Assembly (NCBI GenBank): GCA_038319025.1
Contig: JBBQCW010000016.1
Span: forward strand, 1 to 64,000
Direction of reading: 5' to 3'
DNA from: JBBQCW01 sp038319025
GTDB lineage: Bacteria > Actinomycetota > Thermoleophilia > Solirubrobacterales > Solirubrobacteraceae
Length of the DNA: 64,000 bases
This document shows positions 25,291-33,703 of the stretch, one piece after another (position 1 is the stretch's first letter; each line of letters begins with the position of its first letter). The notes beneath the pieces were generated by a model. It saw only the letters and a list, made by a program, of their open reading frames with translations, had not been told where the DNA came from and did not search any database. Both the position numbers and the translations under genes were made by a program.

Positions 25291-25320
25291 GGGGAACGGG
25301 CTGGATTCAGCCCGTTCCCC
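25291..25320 (-). terminator. 12-bp perfect hairpin downstream of the PepSY-like gene
   Basis: GGGGAACGGGCT (25291-25302) pairs perfectly with its complement at 25309-25320 around a 6-nt loop. It lies 19 nt past the stop of the minus-strand gene ending at 25339 and just upstream of the hydrolase start region, so it separates the two. Confidence 0.65.
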
Positions 25321-25338
25321 ACTAGCATCGTGGGCTGC

Positions 25339-25743
25339 CTACGGGTGGCCACCCATCGAGTTCACGGCGCTCACGGTGAAGTCGCTGCCGACCTGGACCT
25401 CGACGTCGCTGCCGTCGGCCTTGGTGATGTGCGCCTCATACGGCGCGCTTGAATCGACGTTGGTCTCGACGCGATCGACTGTGCCGGGGACCTTCGCCAG
25501 CGCGGCGGCCTTGACCTTGGCCTCGGTATCACCGGTGAGGAGTGTCTCGGTCTTGCCGTTTACGGTGTGCCCGCCCTGATGGGGGTCACGCGCCGGGGCG
25601 CCCTGCGGTGCGGACGAGCCGGCGCCCGCAGCGGCCGGAGTGGTCGACGTGGTCGAGCTGGCGGCGTTGGCGATGGTCGCCCCGCCGACGGCGGCCGCCC
25701 CGACCGCTGCCGCGGTGACGAGCTTGGTGCGAACTGCTGACAT
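25339..25743 (-). CDS. Small exported PepSY-like protein
   Basis: A 134-residue precursor. The signal peptide (about 1-27, ending NAA) is followed by an Ala/Ser/Thr linker. A C-terminal domain of about 75 residues (LLTGDTEAKVKAAALAKVPG, VDRVETNVDSSAPYEAHITKADGSDVEVQVG) matches the helix-plus-strands pattern of PepSY domains. PepSY modules often inhibit or modulate proteases or bind envelope ligands. The ATG has an AGGAG site upstream. It follows the desaturase operon on the same strand after 107 bp. Confidence 0.78.
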   Translation of the reverse strand: MSAVRTKLVTAAAVGAAAVGGATIANAASSTTSTTPAAAGAGSSAPQGAPARDPHQGGHTVNGKTETLLTGDTEAKVKAAALAKVPGTVDRVETNVDSSAPYEAHITKADGSDVEVQVGSDFTVSAVNSMGGHP

Positions 25744-25850
25744 AAAGGAACTCCTGACTTGGTGATGGGTTTGCGCTGCTCCATCAGGGTCAGGGTTCCG
25801 TGTGGCATTCCCGTCCGGGCGGGCTGAGAGTTCTGTGGGACGCCGTCGCC

Positions 25851-27044
25851 TCAGGCGGCCTCCGCCACCTCGCGCCGCGGCGCGCCCCCACCCGTCGTCA
25901 GCTTGTAGAGCTTGCCCAGCTGCTGGGGCACGGTGGCCGGGGTCGTCTCCTTGAGCCAGCCGTTGGGCAGCGAGAGGCGGATGACCTTGTGCCAGGCGGA
26001 GGCGACCTGCTTGGGCAATGAGCCCTCGTGGTAGTGCAGGTCGTTGCGCTCGAAGATGTCCCTGACCTTCGGCGCCACCTCGGCGTAGCGGTTGCTGGGC
26101 AGGTCCGGGAACAGGTGGTGCTCGATCTGGTGGGACAGGTTGCCGGTCATGATGTGCATCGTCCGGCTACCGCTGATGTTGGCGGAGCCGATCATCTGCC
26201 GCAGGTACCACTCGCCGCGCGTCTCACCCTCGATCGAGTGCTTCTCGAACGTCTCGACGCCTTCGGGGAAGTGCCCGCACATGATCACCGAGTGCGTCCA
26301 CAGGTTGCGCACCACGTTGGCGGTGAAGTTGGCCGCCAGCGTCGGCAGGAACGACGGGCCTGACAGCACGGGGTGGACGACGTAGTCCTTGGCTGCCTGC
26401 CGGCGGATCTTGCTCAGCGTGGCCTTGGCCTTGGCCTTGAAGTCGGGGTTCGCGCGCCGCTCCTTGGTGGCCAGGTTCTTGCCCAGTTCCAGGTCGTAGG
26501 CTGCGATGCCGTATTCGAAGAAGCAGGCGTTGATGAAGTTCCATAGCGGCTGAGCCAGGTAGAACGGCACCCAGCGCTGGTCCTCGTCGACGCGCATGAT
26601 TCCGTAACCGAGGTCGTTGTCCTTACCGATCACGTTCGTGTAGGTGTGGTGCAGCTCGTTGTGGGAGTGCTTCCACTGATCGGCCGGGCTGGCGCTGTCC
26701 CACTCCCACGTGGTCGAGTGGATCTTCGGGTCGCGCATCCAATCCCACTGGCCGTGGAGGATGTTGTGCCCGACCTCCATGTTCTCCAGGATCTTGGCCA
26801 CGCTGAGGCCGGCCGTTCCCGCCAGCCAGGCGGGCGGGAAGAGGGAGAACAGCAGGACGCCGCGGCTGCCGATCTCCAGCTGACGCTGCACCTTGATCAC
26901 CTTGCGGATGTACGCCGCATCGGACTCCCCGCGGGAGTCGAGGACCTCCTGGCGGATGGCGTCGAGTTCGACACCGATCCGCTCGATGTCCGCCGGCGTG
27001 AGGTGGGCGACGGGGTTCTCATTCTTGTTCTGGATGGCAGTCAT
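25851..27044 (-). CDS. Membrane acyl-lipid/acyl-CoA fatty acid desaturase
   Basis: A 397-residue desaturase with the three histidine clusters of membrane di-iron desaturases: HNILH (93-97), HSHNELHH (126-133) and HQIEHHLFPD near residues 305-314. The cytochrome-b5-lacking layout and ferredoxin reductase partner resemble mycobacterial DesA3, which makes oleoyl-CoA from stearoyl-CoA; regiospecificity is inferred only. Start ATG at 27044 has an upstream GAAAGG site. It lies 15 bp downstream of the reductase gene in a clear two-gene operon. Confidence 0.93.
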   Translation of the reverse strand: MTAIQNKNENPVAHLTPADIERIGVELDAIRQEVLDSRGESDAAYIRKVIKVQRQLEIGSRGVLLFSLFPPAWLAGTAGLSVAKILENMEVGHNILHGQWDWMRDPKIHSTTWEWDSASPADQWKHSHNELHHTYTNVIGKDNDLGYGIMRVDEDQRWVPFYLAQPLWNFINACFFEYGIAAYDLELGKNLATKERRANPDFKAKAKATLSKIRRQAAKDYVVHPVLSGPSFLPTLAANFTANVVRNLWTHSVIMCGHFPEGVETFEKHSIEGETRGEWYLRQMIGSANISGSRTMHIMTGNLSHQIEHHLFPDLPSNRYAEVAPKVRDIFERNDLHYHEGSLPKQVASAWHKVIRLSLPNGWLKETTPATVPQQLGKLYKLTTGGGAPRREVAEAA

Positions 27045-27059
27045 CAGAGGTGCCTTTCG

Positions 27060-28166
27060 CTAGTGGTCGATCTCGCAGCGGCCGGCGGCCGCCGAGATGC
27101 AGGTCTGGATGAGCACGCCGTCGCCCGGGGCGGCGGTCGTGATGTCGCCGTTGCGCAGGTCACGCACGGCGCCTTCGCGCAGGGGGAGCACGCACCCGTA
27201 ACAGATGCCCATACGACAGCCGCTGGGCATCAGGACACCGGCCGCTTCAGCAGCGTCGAGGATCGTGGTGGCGCCGTCGAGTTCGAGCGTCACGTCGGTC
27301 TGGTTGAGGGTCAGCGTGCCGCCGTCGCCGGCGATGAGCATGGCCGGGCGGAAGCGCTCGGTGTGCATCTGGTCGGCGATTCCCTCCGCTTCCCAGTGGC
27401 CCTCGAGCATCTCCAGCATGCCGACCGGGCCACAGGCCCAGGCGGTGCGGGTGGACAGGTCGGGCACGAGCGCAGCGATCGCTGCCGCATCGAGCATGCC
27501 GTCCTCGTCGGTGTGCTGAAGCACCAAGCGGATGTGCCCGGCCGCATCGAGCTCACGAAGTTCTTCGGCGAAGATGACGTCGGCGGCGGCAGGCGCCGAG
27601 TGCACCACGACGACGTCGGCGCCGGTGTCACCGGCGGCGACCCAGTTGCGCAGGATCCCCATCACGGGGGTGATGCCGGAACCGGCGGTGATGAACAGCG
27701 CCTTGGTCGGTGGCGTCGCGGGGAGGGTGAACGCGCCGGCCGCCTGATCAAGCTGCACGATCGTGCCGGGCTTGGCCCGGTGGACGAGGTGGTTGCTCAC
27801 GGTTCCGTCCGGGAACGCCTTGACGGTGATCGCGATGCACCTGTCGCGCCGGTCAAGGCGGGAGGTGAGCGAGTAGGCGCGCCACTGACGCACGCCGTTC
27901 ACGTCGATGCCGATACGGATGTACTGGCCGGGAGTGTGTCCGGCCCAGTCGGCGCTCGGCTTGATGACGATCGTCGCCGAGTCGCGGGTCTCGGGCCGAA
28001 CTTCGACGATTCGCCCGCGCAGGTCGGCTCCCGAACGCAGGGGGCTGAACATGTCCAGGTAGTCGGCCGGAAGCAACGGCGTGGTGGCCATCTCCGCGAA
28101 GCGGATCGCGCGTCGGCGCAGGCTTCTACGTCCGGTGGGGATTGCGGCAGTCGCGGTCATGAACAT
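27060..28166 (-). CDS. Ferredoxin-type oxidoreductase, electron donor to desaturase
   Basis: A 368-residue fusion. An FAD-binding domain has RAYSLTS, and an NAD(P)-binding domain has ITAGSGITPVMGILR and AWACGPVGML. A C-terminal plant-type 2Fe-2S domain has Cys ligands in PSGCRMGICYGC and LIQTCIS. It takes electrons from NAD(P)H to the desaturase, as Rv3230c does for DesA3. The start at 28166 or the ATG at 28160 is equally possible. The divergent PucR-type regulator shares a 64-bp control region. Confidence 0.92.
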   Translation of the reverse strand: MFMTATAAIPTGRRSLRRRAIRFAEMATTPLLPADYLDMFSPLRSGADLRGRIVEVRPETRDSATIVIKPSADWAGHTPGQYIRIGIDVNGVRQWRAYSLTSRLDRRDRCIAITVKAFPDGTVSNHLVHRAKPGTIVQLDQAAGAFTLPATPPTKALFITAGSGITPVMGILRNWVAAGDTGADVVVVHSAPAAADVIFAEELRELDAAGHIRLVLQHTDEDGMLDAAAIAALVPDLSTRTAWACGPVGMLEMLEGHWEAEGIADQMHTERFRPAMLIAGDGGTLTLNQTDVTLELDGATTILDAAEAAGVLMPSGCRMGICYGCVLPLREGAVRDLRNGDITTAAPGDGVLIQTCISAAAGRCEIDH

Positions 28167-28230
28167 ACCGTGATGTACCGGAGGGGTAAAGTCCTGACCA
28201 TGAAGCGTGAACACGGCGGCGGAAACTGTC

Positions 28231-29460
28231 ATGGATGAACAGAAACAGGCGACCGTCGCCGTCGGTCCGCCGGATATCGAGCTCAGCGAGGAGATCACGG
28301 CGGCGCTCCGGGCCGAGCTGCCCCGGGTCTCCGAACGGACGCTCGCCGCGGTCATCACCAGCGTGCCAAGCTACGCGGACGCCTGGAGCGGGCCGATGGG
28401 CGAGACGATTCGAGGAGCGGTCGAGCTGGCGCTCGGCGGGTTCCTTACCTTGGCCGGCCGCTCGGGCGGATCTGATCCGGGAAGCCCGGCGGCCGAGGCC
28501 GTAGAGGCGGCGTACACGCTGGGCCGAGGTGAGGCGCGCAACGGCCGGACCATGGAGGCCCTGCTCGCCGCCTACCGCATCGGGGCGCGAGTGGCGTGGC
28601 GGGACATGTCTCAGACCGCGGTCGCCGCCGGCCTCAGCGCGGAGCACCTCTCGGCCTTCGCAGAACTGGTCTTTGCGTACATCGACGAGCTGTCCGCCGC
28701 CAGCGCCGCGGGGCACACCGATGAGCTGGAGACGACGGGCCACGTGCGCCGCCGCTACCTGGAGCGGCTCGCACAGGCGTTGCTGGGCGATGCACCAGAG
28801 GAGACGGGCCCGGCCGCCGCCGAGCGCGCCGACTGGCCGCCGCCCGCCGCGCTCACTGCGGTGCTTCTGCCCGAGAAGCATGTGCGGGCTGTGCTGCGCA
28901 AGGTCGACGCGAGGAGCTTCCAGCCCACCGAGGACGTTCGGGGCCTGGACGCGTTCAGCGGGTTTGCGTTGCTGCTGGTGGCCGAGCCCGCGCGGCCCAG
29001 CGCGCGGGCACGTGCGCGACTTGGGAAGCTGCTCGCAGGGCACGAAGCCGTCGTCGGCCCGACCCGACCGTGGCTGCAGGTCGGCGGGTCCTACTCACGG
29101 GCGCTGGCCCTCCTGCGGTTGCGGGAGTCGGCCTCGGGCGGCCTGGACACCGAGGAACATCTGGTGGAGATCCTGATCGGCGCAGACCCCGAGGCGCTGG
29201 CCGACCTGCGCGCACGGGTGCTCGGCCCGCTCGACGATCTGCGCCCCAGCGCCGCCCGCAAGCTCACCGACACGCTGCGTTCATGGCTTCTGCATCAGGG
29301 CCGGCGCGAGGATGTCGCCGCCGACCTCTTCATCCATCCTCAGACGGTGCGCTACCGCATGGGGCAGTTGCACGATCTGTATGGGGACCGCCTGCGCGAG
29401 CCCGAGTTCGTGCTCGAGGCGACGATCGCGCTGGCAACGCCGGTGTCGCCTGATCTGTAG
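28231..29460 (+). CDS. PucR/CdaR-type helix-turn-helix regulator
   Basis: A protein of about 410 residues. An N-terminal helical sensory region (residues about 20-180) and a GGDEF-like degenerate middle segment precede a C-terminal HTH_30 DNA-binding domain, seen in FIHPQTVRYRMGQLHDLYGDR. PucR-type regulators control catabolic or lipid genes. Its position divergent from the desaturase/reductase operon makes that operon a likely target. ATG at 28231 is preferred to the in-frame GTG at 28207; evidence for the choice is weak. Confidence 0.87.
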   Translation: MDEQKQATVAVGPPDIELSEEITAALRAELPRVSERTLAAVITSVPSYADAWSGPMGETIRGAVELALGGFLTLAGRSGGSDPGSPAAEAVEAAYTLGRGEARNGRTMEALLAAYRIGARVAWRDMSQTAVAAGLSAEHLSAFAELVFAYIDELSAASAAGHTDELETTGHVRRRYLERLAQALLGDAPEETGPAAAERADWPPPAALTAVLLPEKHVRAVLRKVDARSFQPTEDVRGLDAFSGFALLLVAEPARPSARARARLGKLLAGHEAVVGPTRPWLQVGGSYSRALALLRLRESASGGLDTEEHLVEILIGADPEALADLRARVLGPLDDLRPSAARKLTDTLRSWLLHQGRREDVAADLFIHPQTVRYRMGQLHDLYGDRLREPEFVLEATIALATPVSPDL

Positions 29461-29482
29461 GCGGCTGCCCTGGGCTTCATAG

Positions 29483-29502
29483 CAACATCCATTAGGGTGT
29501 TG
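29483..29502 (+). promoter_or_regulatory. Operator-like inverted repeat at arsR promoter
   Basis: CAACATCC (29483-29490) and GGGTGTTG (29495-29502) pair at 7 of 8 positions across a 4-bp spacer. The repeat overlaps a TAGGGT -10 box (29493-29498) located 6 nt before the ATG, a position suited to autorepression by the ArsR protein. Confidence 0.55.
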
Positions 29503-29504
29503 TT

Positions 29505-29855
29505 ATGACCGTCGATCGCTGTGACCTGCTCTGCCTCGATATCCCCAAGGCCGAGGCGATCCGAGCGAGTCTTCCGGTCGCTGGGGCAATGGACGCTCCG
29601 GCGGCGCGGATGAAAGCGCTCGGCGATCCCACTCGAATGCTCGTCGCCACCGCGCTCAAGGCCGGCGGTGAGTTGTGCGTTTGTGATCTCGCTTGGGTCA
29701 TGGGCCGGGCGGAGAATCTGATCTCACATCATCTGCGCCAGCTGCGCGCGGCAGGTCTGGCCGTCTCACGACGCGACGGAAAGATGGTCCTGTACTCGCT
29801 TACTTCGGTCGGCCAGGCCCTGCTTGCGTCAGTCGAAGTGCAGGTTCCCGCGTGA
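29505..29855 (+). CDS. ArsR-family metal-responsive repressor (CadC/CmtR-like)
   Basis: A 116-residue winged-helix repressor. The N-terminal DRCDLLCLD adds cysteines, and the DNA-recognition helix region reads GGELCVCDLAWVMGRAENLISHHLRQLRAAGLV-like, with the C-x-C pair at the metal site of the CadC/CmtR group. This thiolate set suggests Cd(II), Pb(II) or Zn(II) sensing. It overlaps the downstream cation transporter by 4 nt (GTGA), so the pair forms a self-regulated efflux operon. Confidence 0.92.
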   Translation: MTVDRCDLLCLDIPKAEAIRASLPVAGAMDAPAARMKALGDPTRMLVATALKAGGELCVCDLAWVMGRAENLISHHLRQLRAAGLAVSRRDGKMVLYSLTSVGQALLASVEVQVPA

Positions 29856-30520
29856 GCAGCTTCCAACTCGCGATCACCCCGTCAGGCCCGCCGTCCGATG
29901 AGTACGGTGGTGCGGACCGCCGAGCGGCTCTGGAGGCCCGTGGCCGTCTGCTGGCCCGCGTTGGCCTCGCGTGGCACGTCATCGAGGCCGCCGTGGCCAT
30001 CGGCGCTGGGGTCGTCGCCGGGTCGGTCGCGCTCGTGGGCTTCGGCGCCGACAGTCTGATCGAGGTTGCCGCCGGGCTCGTGGTCCTCTGGCTGATGTCG
30101 GGTGGCCGCTCAGCGTCGCCCCGCGCTGAGCGTCGCGCGCAGCAGATGATCGCCGTGTCGTTCGCTGCGCTCGCGATTTACGTGTGCGTAGAGGCCGCTC
30201 CTGACCTGGTCGCCGGGGAGCACCCGCAGGCCAGCTGGGCGGGCATCGTCCTGTCCGTGGTCGCACTGGTGACGATGCCGTGGCTGGCGAACGCCAAGCG
30301 ACTCGTCGGAGAACAACTCGGCTCCGCAGCAGCCACCAGCGAAAGCCGCCAGACGATGCTCTGCGCGTACATATCCGCGGCTCTGCTCCTCGGCTTGGGC
30401 GCCAATGCCCTGCTCGGCTGGTGGTGGGCTGACCCGTTCGCGGGCCTTGTCATTGCCGTCATCGCCGCACGTGAGTCACGGGATGCCTGGCGCGGCGACG
30501 CGTGCTCCTGCTGCACGTGA
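29852..30520 (+). CDS. Cation diffusion facilitator-type transporter
   Basis: A 222-residue membrane protein with the CDF transmembrane domain. The metal-site segment VALVGFGADSLIEVAAG is in TM2. Further hydrophobic segments follow, and a second half holds ALLLGLGANALLGWWWADPFAGL, the typical end of the domain. The cytoplasmic C-terminal domain of classical CDFs is absent, and the protein ends CSCCT, a potential metal-binding tail. The GTG start overlaps the stop of the ArsR gene. Efflux of Cd/Zn/Pb is likely. Confidence 0.87.
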   Translation: MSSFQLAITPSGPPSDEYGGADRRAALEARGRLLARVGLAWHVIEAAVAIGAGVVAGSVALVGFGADSLIEVAAGLVVLWLMSGGRSASPRAERRAQQMIAVSFAALAIYVCVEAAPDLVAGEHPQASWAGIVLSVVALVTMPWLANAKRLVGEQLGSAAATSESRQTMLCAYISAALLLGLGANALLGWWWADPFAGLVIAVIAARESRDAWRGDACSCCT

Positions 30521-30573
30521 GCGTCGCGTGTCGGCTGCCAGTGCGACACCCCGGGGCGTGAGACGATGCGCCG

Positions 30574-31323
30574 GTGAACACGCACGAAGACCTTGCCTCT
30601 CGCAGCGACGCCGCGTACGCCGGCCGCGCCGGGCCGACGGCCGCGAGGCCGGCCATCCGCAGCCTGGCGCTCGCCGTGCTGGCCTGCGGTCTCTTGCTCG
30701 CCGGATGCGGGACCGCCGACGACACGCCGACGGTCACCGGGGTGTCGGTCGCCGGCCCGGGCGCGCAGACGGGGCCGCCGCCGTGGAAACCCGAGTACGC
30801 GCACCTCAAGGCACGGATCGCACCGCTGAAGCTCCCGTCGCCCGGCACCGAGAAGTTCCACGTCCACGAGCTACTGCACATCTACGCGGACGGCCTACTG
30901 GTACCCCTGGCCAAGAACATCGGCGTTGACGAGTCGCGCAGGATCGAGACGGCGCTGCACACGCACGACAGCACCGGCGTGATCCATATGGAGGCAGACA
31001 AGCCGTTCAAGGCAACGCTCGGCGACCTGTTCCAGGTGTGGGGCATCTCGTTCGGCCCTGACCACATCGGCGGTCTGAAGGCCACGAAGGACAATCCTCT
31101 GCGCGTGTACGTGGACGGCAAGCTGATCACGGACCCGGCGGCTCACGTCTTGCGCAAGGACGACAACATCGTCGTCGCCTACGGCAGCACCCAGGGCATC
31201 CCGCTGGTTCCCGGCGACGGTGCGCTCAAGGCCGCCAACGGCAAGGGCGGAAACCCCGTGGCGTGCTCGACCGACAAGCACGGCAAGACCCGTACCAAGT
31301 GCTTCATCACGAGGAAGCCCTAG
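30574..31323 (+). CDS. Lipoprotein with His-rich conserved core
   Basis: A 249-residue protein with a long basic N-terminus and a lipobox (LLLAGC) near residue 45. The core contains FHVHELLHIYADG and LHTHDSTGVIHME, two histidine clusters that could bind metal. Ubiquitin-like-looking strands LGDLFQVWGISFG and RVYVDGKLITDPAAHVLRKDDNIVVAYG follow. Related domains occur in actinobacterial exported proteins of unknown role. Its place directly after a metal-efflux operon is suggestive, but no direct evidence links them. Confidence 0.75.
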   Translation: MNTHEDLASRSDAAYAGRAGPTAARPAIRSLALAVLACGLLLAGCGTADDTPTVTGVSVAGPGAQTGPPPWKPEYAHLKARIAPLKLPSPGTEKFHVHELLHIYADGLLVPLAKNIGVDESRRIETALHTHDSTGVIHMEADKPFKATLGDLFQVWGISFGPDHIGGLKATKDNPLRVYVDGKLITDPAAHVLRKDDNIVVAYGSTQGIPLVPGDGALKAANGKGGNPVACSTDKHGKTRTKCFITRKP

Positions 31324-31371
31324 CCAGGACAGAGTGGCGCAACGCCCGCGGTGCTCCGATACGATCGGATC

Positions 31372-32448
31372 GTGTTGGTGCGCGCCCTTTTGATTGCGGT
31401 GGTGGTCGGCGCATTTGCGCCGGCGGCCGCCCACGCCGACATCCTCATCTTCACCTGCGGAGTGGGGTACGCCAACCTCTGTCAGTCCGCACCCGACGGT
31501 TCGTCCCGCAGCGAGTTGACCTCCGACGCGACGGGGAAGGGCAGCGACCTGTACACCAGCCCGTCGCTCGCGGCGTCGGGCGCAAAGCTCGCGTTCCTGA
31601 GGGGCGGTCAGCTCTACGTGGCCGACGCCGGGACGCAGAAGACAACCGGCCCGGCCGGCGGGCCCGGGGCCTTCCTGGTGGCCCGGGTGCGCCCCGATGG
31701 ACGCAAAGTGGCCGTCGGCGAGTTCGGCAACGGCGCGGTCAACGCGATCTGCACGTACGCATCTGACCTCACGGGACGTTCGTGCATCGGCAGCGGAGGC
31801 AGTTTCGGCTGGGCGCCTGCGAACGCCGTCTACACGACGACAACCACCGCGGCGACCGGTTACCGCGAGAGCGTATGCACCCTGCTCGATCCCCCGCCCG
31901 GCCTCACGGGGTGCGCGAGCTTCATCCCCGGCGATGCGGGCGCCGATCTGTACGACCCGGTCGCCTCCCCGGACGGGAGGCTCATCGCCGTCACGCGGGC
32001 GAGCGCCGGCAGCGTGCGAGGCAGCATTGCCCTCTACGACGCCACGAGCGGCGCCCTCGTGCGAGTCCTGACCGCAGGCCCGGCTGACGGCGGGCCTGCC
32101 TGGTCCCCGGACGGGCGCTCGATCGTGTTCGACCGCTCCGGCGCTGACGTGATGACCGTGAGCACCAATGCTTCGGCGCCGGGCAGCGAGAAATTGGTGG
32201 ACGCCAATGGTCGCGAGCCGACATGGGGCGGGGGCACCGTGGCGTCCGCCGGCGCGGGCGGCTGCACCATGCCAAGGCTGGTCGGGAAGCACCTCACGAC
32301 CGCTCGGACCGCGCTCAAGAAGGCCGGGTGCTCGACGGCGACTGTGAAGGGGTCGCGCAGCAGTCGGGCCAAGGTCCGTCGCCAGTCTCCCGCAGCGGGC
32401 AAGCACGTCAGCGCGGGCCGGCGTCCGGTTCTGACTACCAGTCGGTGA
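31372..32448 (+). CDS. Secreted TolB-like beta-propeller with C-terminal PASTA domain
   Basis: A 358-residue precursor. The GTG at 31372, 6 nt after TACGAT, gives a signal peptide (about 1-24). The mature part has WD40/TolB-type repeats (SPSLAASGAKLAFLRGGQLYVAD, DPVASPDGRLIAVTR, GPAWSPDGRSIVFDRSG) that probably form a propeller. The final 60 residues form one PASTA domain (MPRLVGKHLTTARTALKKAGC), a module that binds peptidoglycan fragments. A cell-wall-associated binding protein is the best guess. Confidence 0.85.
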   Translation: MLVRALLIAVVVGAFAPAAAHADILIFTCGVGYANLCQSAPDGSSRSELTSDATGKGSDLYTSPSLAASGAKLAFLRGGQLYVADAGTQKTTGPAGGPGAFLVARVRPDGRKVAVGEFGNGAVNAICTYASDLTGRSCIGSGGSFGWAPANAVYTTTTTAATGYRESVCTLLDPPPGLTGCASFIPGDAGADLYDPVASPDGRLIAVTRASAGSVRGSIALYDATSGALVRVLTAGPADGGPAWSPDGRSIVFDRSGADVMTVSTNASAPGSEKLVDANGREPTWGGGTVASAGAGGCTMPRLVGKHLTTARTALKKAGCSTATVKGSRSSRAKVRRQSPAAGKHVSAGRRPVLTTSR

Positions 32449-32492
32449 CGAGCGTGGCGCGTCAGCTCGGTCTTCGCTGGTAGTTGAAGGCT

Positions 32493-32543
32493 GACTCAGC
32501 CCGCACAAACGCCGCAGCGCTTCGTGGATCGAAGGGCTGAGTC
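32493..32543. terminator. Convergent-gene hairpin (10-bp stem, 31-nt loop)
   Basis: GACTCAGCCC (32493-32502) pairs perfectly with GGGCTGAGTC (32534-32543) in the gap between the PASTA-domain protein gene and the convergent tetR gene. The large loop and lack of a T-run make the terminator call tentative. Confidence 0.4.
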
Positions 32544-32545
32544 GG

Positions 32546-33151
32546 TCAGCGTGGCGGCGCAGTAATCGCCTCAACGATCGGCCGTAGACCGTCCAACGTG
32601 ATCGTGACGAGCCGCCGGACCGCTGCCTTTGACGACAGATTGCTCGACGCGGCGAGCGCACTCATGCAGTAGCCCGCAAGCTCCTGAGGGGCGATATCGT
32701 CGCGGATGTCACCGGAGGCAACTCCGTCGATGAGCAGATTTCGGAGGTGTTGTTCGAGCGCGCGTTGCGCGCCGGCGACGTGCTGTCCGTGGTGTAGGTC
32801 CGCGACCAGATGGGCACCGTGCTTGTCGAGCGACATTTCGTAGCGGCTGAGCGCATACGCCTGGAGCACGGCCCTGATCCGCTCGCCTGGGTCTGCAGTC
32901 TGATCACCGATGGCAACGAGATGGTTCAAGTGGGCAGCGACGTGGCGCTCGTGCCACGCACCGAGGATCGCATCGACATCGGGGAAGTACTTGTAAAGCG
33001 TGGCGCGTGAGATACCGGTGCGCTCAGCGATCTGAGACATCGTGACGGCGCGGAGTCCGTTATCGGCGATCAGGGCCGCAGTGGTGTCCAGGACGGCGGT
33101 CTGGACCTGGCGTCGGTGCGAGTCGATCGTCTGACTCCACAGCTTGGCCAC
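32546..33151 (-). CDS. TetR/AcrR family transcriptional regulator
   Basis: A 201-residue regulator. The N-terminal HTH is clear (VLDTTAALIADNGLRAVTMSQIAERTGISRATLYKYFPDVD), with a ligand domain of helices after it. The GTG at 33151 is 6 nt after a perfect TATACT box, so it is leaderless. The divergent small gene lies across a 76-bp region containing a tandem repeat, and is the obvious candidate target besides autoregulation. Confidence 0.92.
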   Translation of the reverse strand: MAKLWSQTIDSHRRQVQTAVLDTTAALIADNGLRAVTMSQIAERTGISRATLYKYFPDVDAILGAWHERHVAAHLNHLVAIGDQTADPGERIRAVLQAYALSRYEMSLDKHGAHLVADLHHGQHVAGAQRALEQHLRNLLIDGVASGDIRDDIAPQELAGYCMSALAASSNLSSKAAVRRLVTITLDGLRPIVEAITAPPR

Positions 33152-33188
33152 GGGGTGAGTATACGAGATGCCGCGGTCAGTACACAGC

Positions 33189-33220
33189 GTATTGATAGCG
33201 ACACTCTGTATTGATAGATT
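33189..33220 (+). promoter_or_regulatory. Promoter built on a 19-bp tandem direct repeat
   Basis: The 10-mer GTATTGATAG occurs at 33189-33198 and again at 33208-33217. TTGATA of the first copy (33192-33197) is a good -35. TAGATT (33215-33220), overlapping the second, is a good -10 with 17-bp spacing, 7 nt before the ATG at 33228. A TetR dimer could bind the repeats. Confidence 0.6.
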
Positions 33221-33227
33221 CACGCAC

Positions 33228-33542
33228 ATGGATGACACAACCGAAACGCATGAGGAACGGCGGAAGCGAACGCGCTTGCTGGAGCGCCTCAGCCTCATGG
33301 TCACCACCGGCCGGATCAGCGAGCAGGAGGCCCGGCGGCTGCGTGCGGCCAGCGGACCCGGGGAATTCGAGAGCGCGCTGCGCGACGTCAGAGTGAGGCA
33401 CGCCGGGCCAAAGCTGCGCGAGGCCGTCGCCGAAGGTCGGCTGACTCAGGCGGAGGCGGACGCGCTCATTGAGCGTTTGCGCGTTGGCGAACATACGCGA
33501 GCGCTTCGGGATCACGTCCGCGGGCTCCGGCCCGGGGGGTGA
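33228..33542 (+). CDS. Small helical SHOCT-like hypothetical protein
   Basis: A 104-residue charged helical protein with two similar short motifs: LMVTTGRISEQEARRLRAA and AVAEGRLTQAEADALIERL. Each has the helix-turn-helix-like glycine-[RK]-[IL]-[ST]-x-x-E-A pattern of SHOCT-type oligomerisation motifs. No signal or membrane segment is seen. It is divergent from the tetR gene and is probably controlled by it. Function unknown. Confidence 0.72.
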   Translation: MDDTTETHEERRKRTRLLERLSLMVTTGRISEQEARRLRAASGPGEFESALRDVRVRHAGPKLREAVAEGRLTQAEADALIERLRVGEHTRALRDHVRGLRPGG

Positions 33543-33703
33543 CGGTGCCGGCGCCTCCCAGGGGGAGCTGAAGACCGGCGGCCGGGGCGGTCTCAACGCC
33601 GCCGACGGGTGGGGTCGTAAGGCGGGAGGGAAGCGACTGTGACAGCGCGCCTGTTCGCCTGCCCGATGCCCGGCCGAGGCCGACCTGCTCGCGAGCTAGG
33701 CGG

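Noticed and set aside
26646..28238. Plus-strand open frame of 530 codons opposite the reductase
   Set aside because: The opposite strand encodes a clear ferredoxin reductase and desaturase. The frame is a shadow.
30895..32661. Minus-strand open frame of 588 codons
   Set aside because: It runs antisense through two exported-protein genes on the plus strand that have signal peptides and domains.
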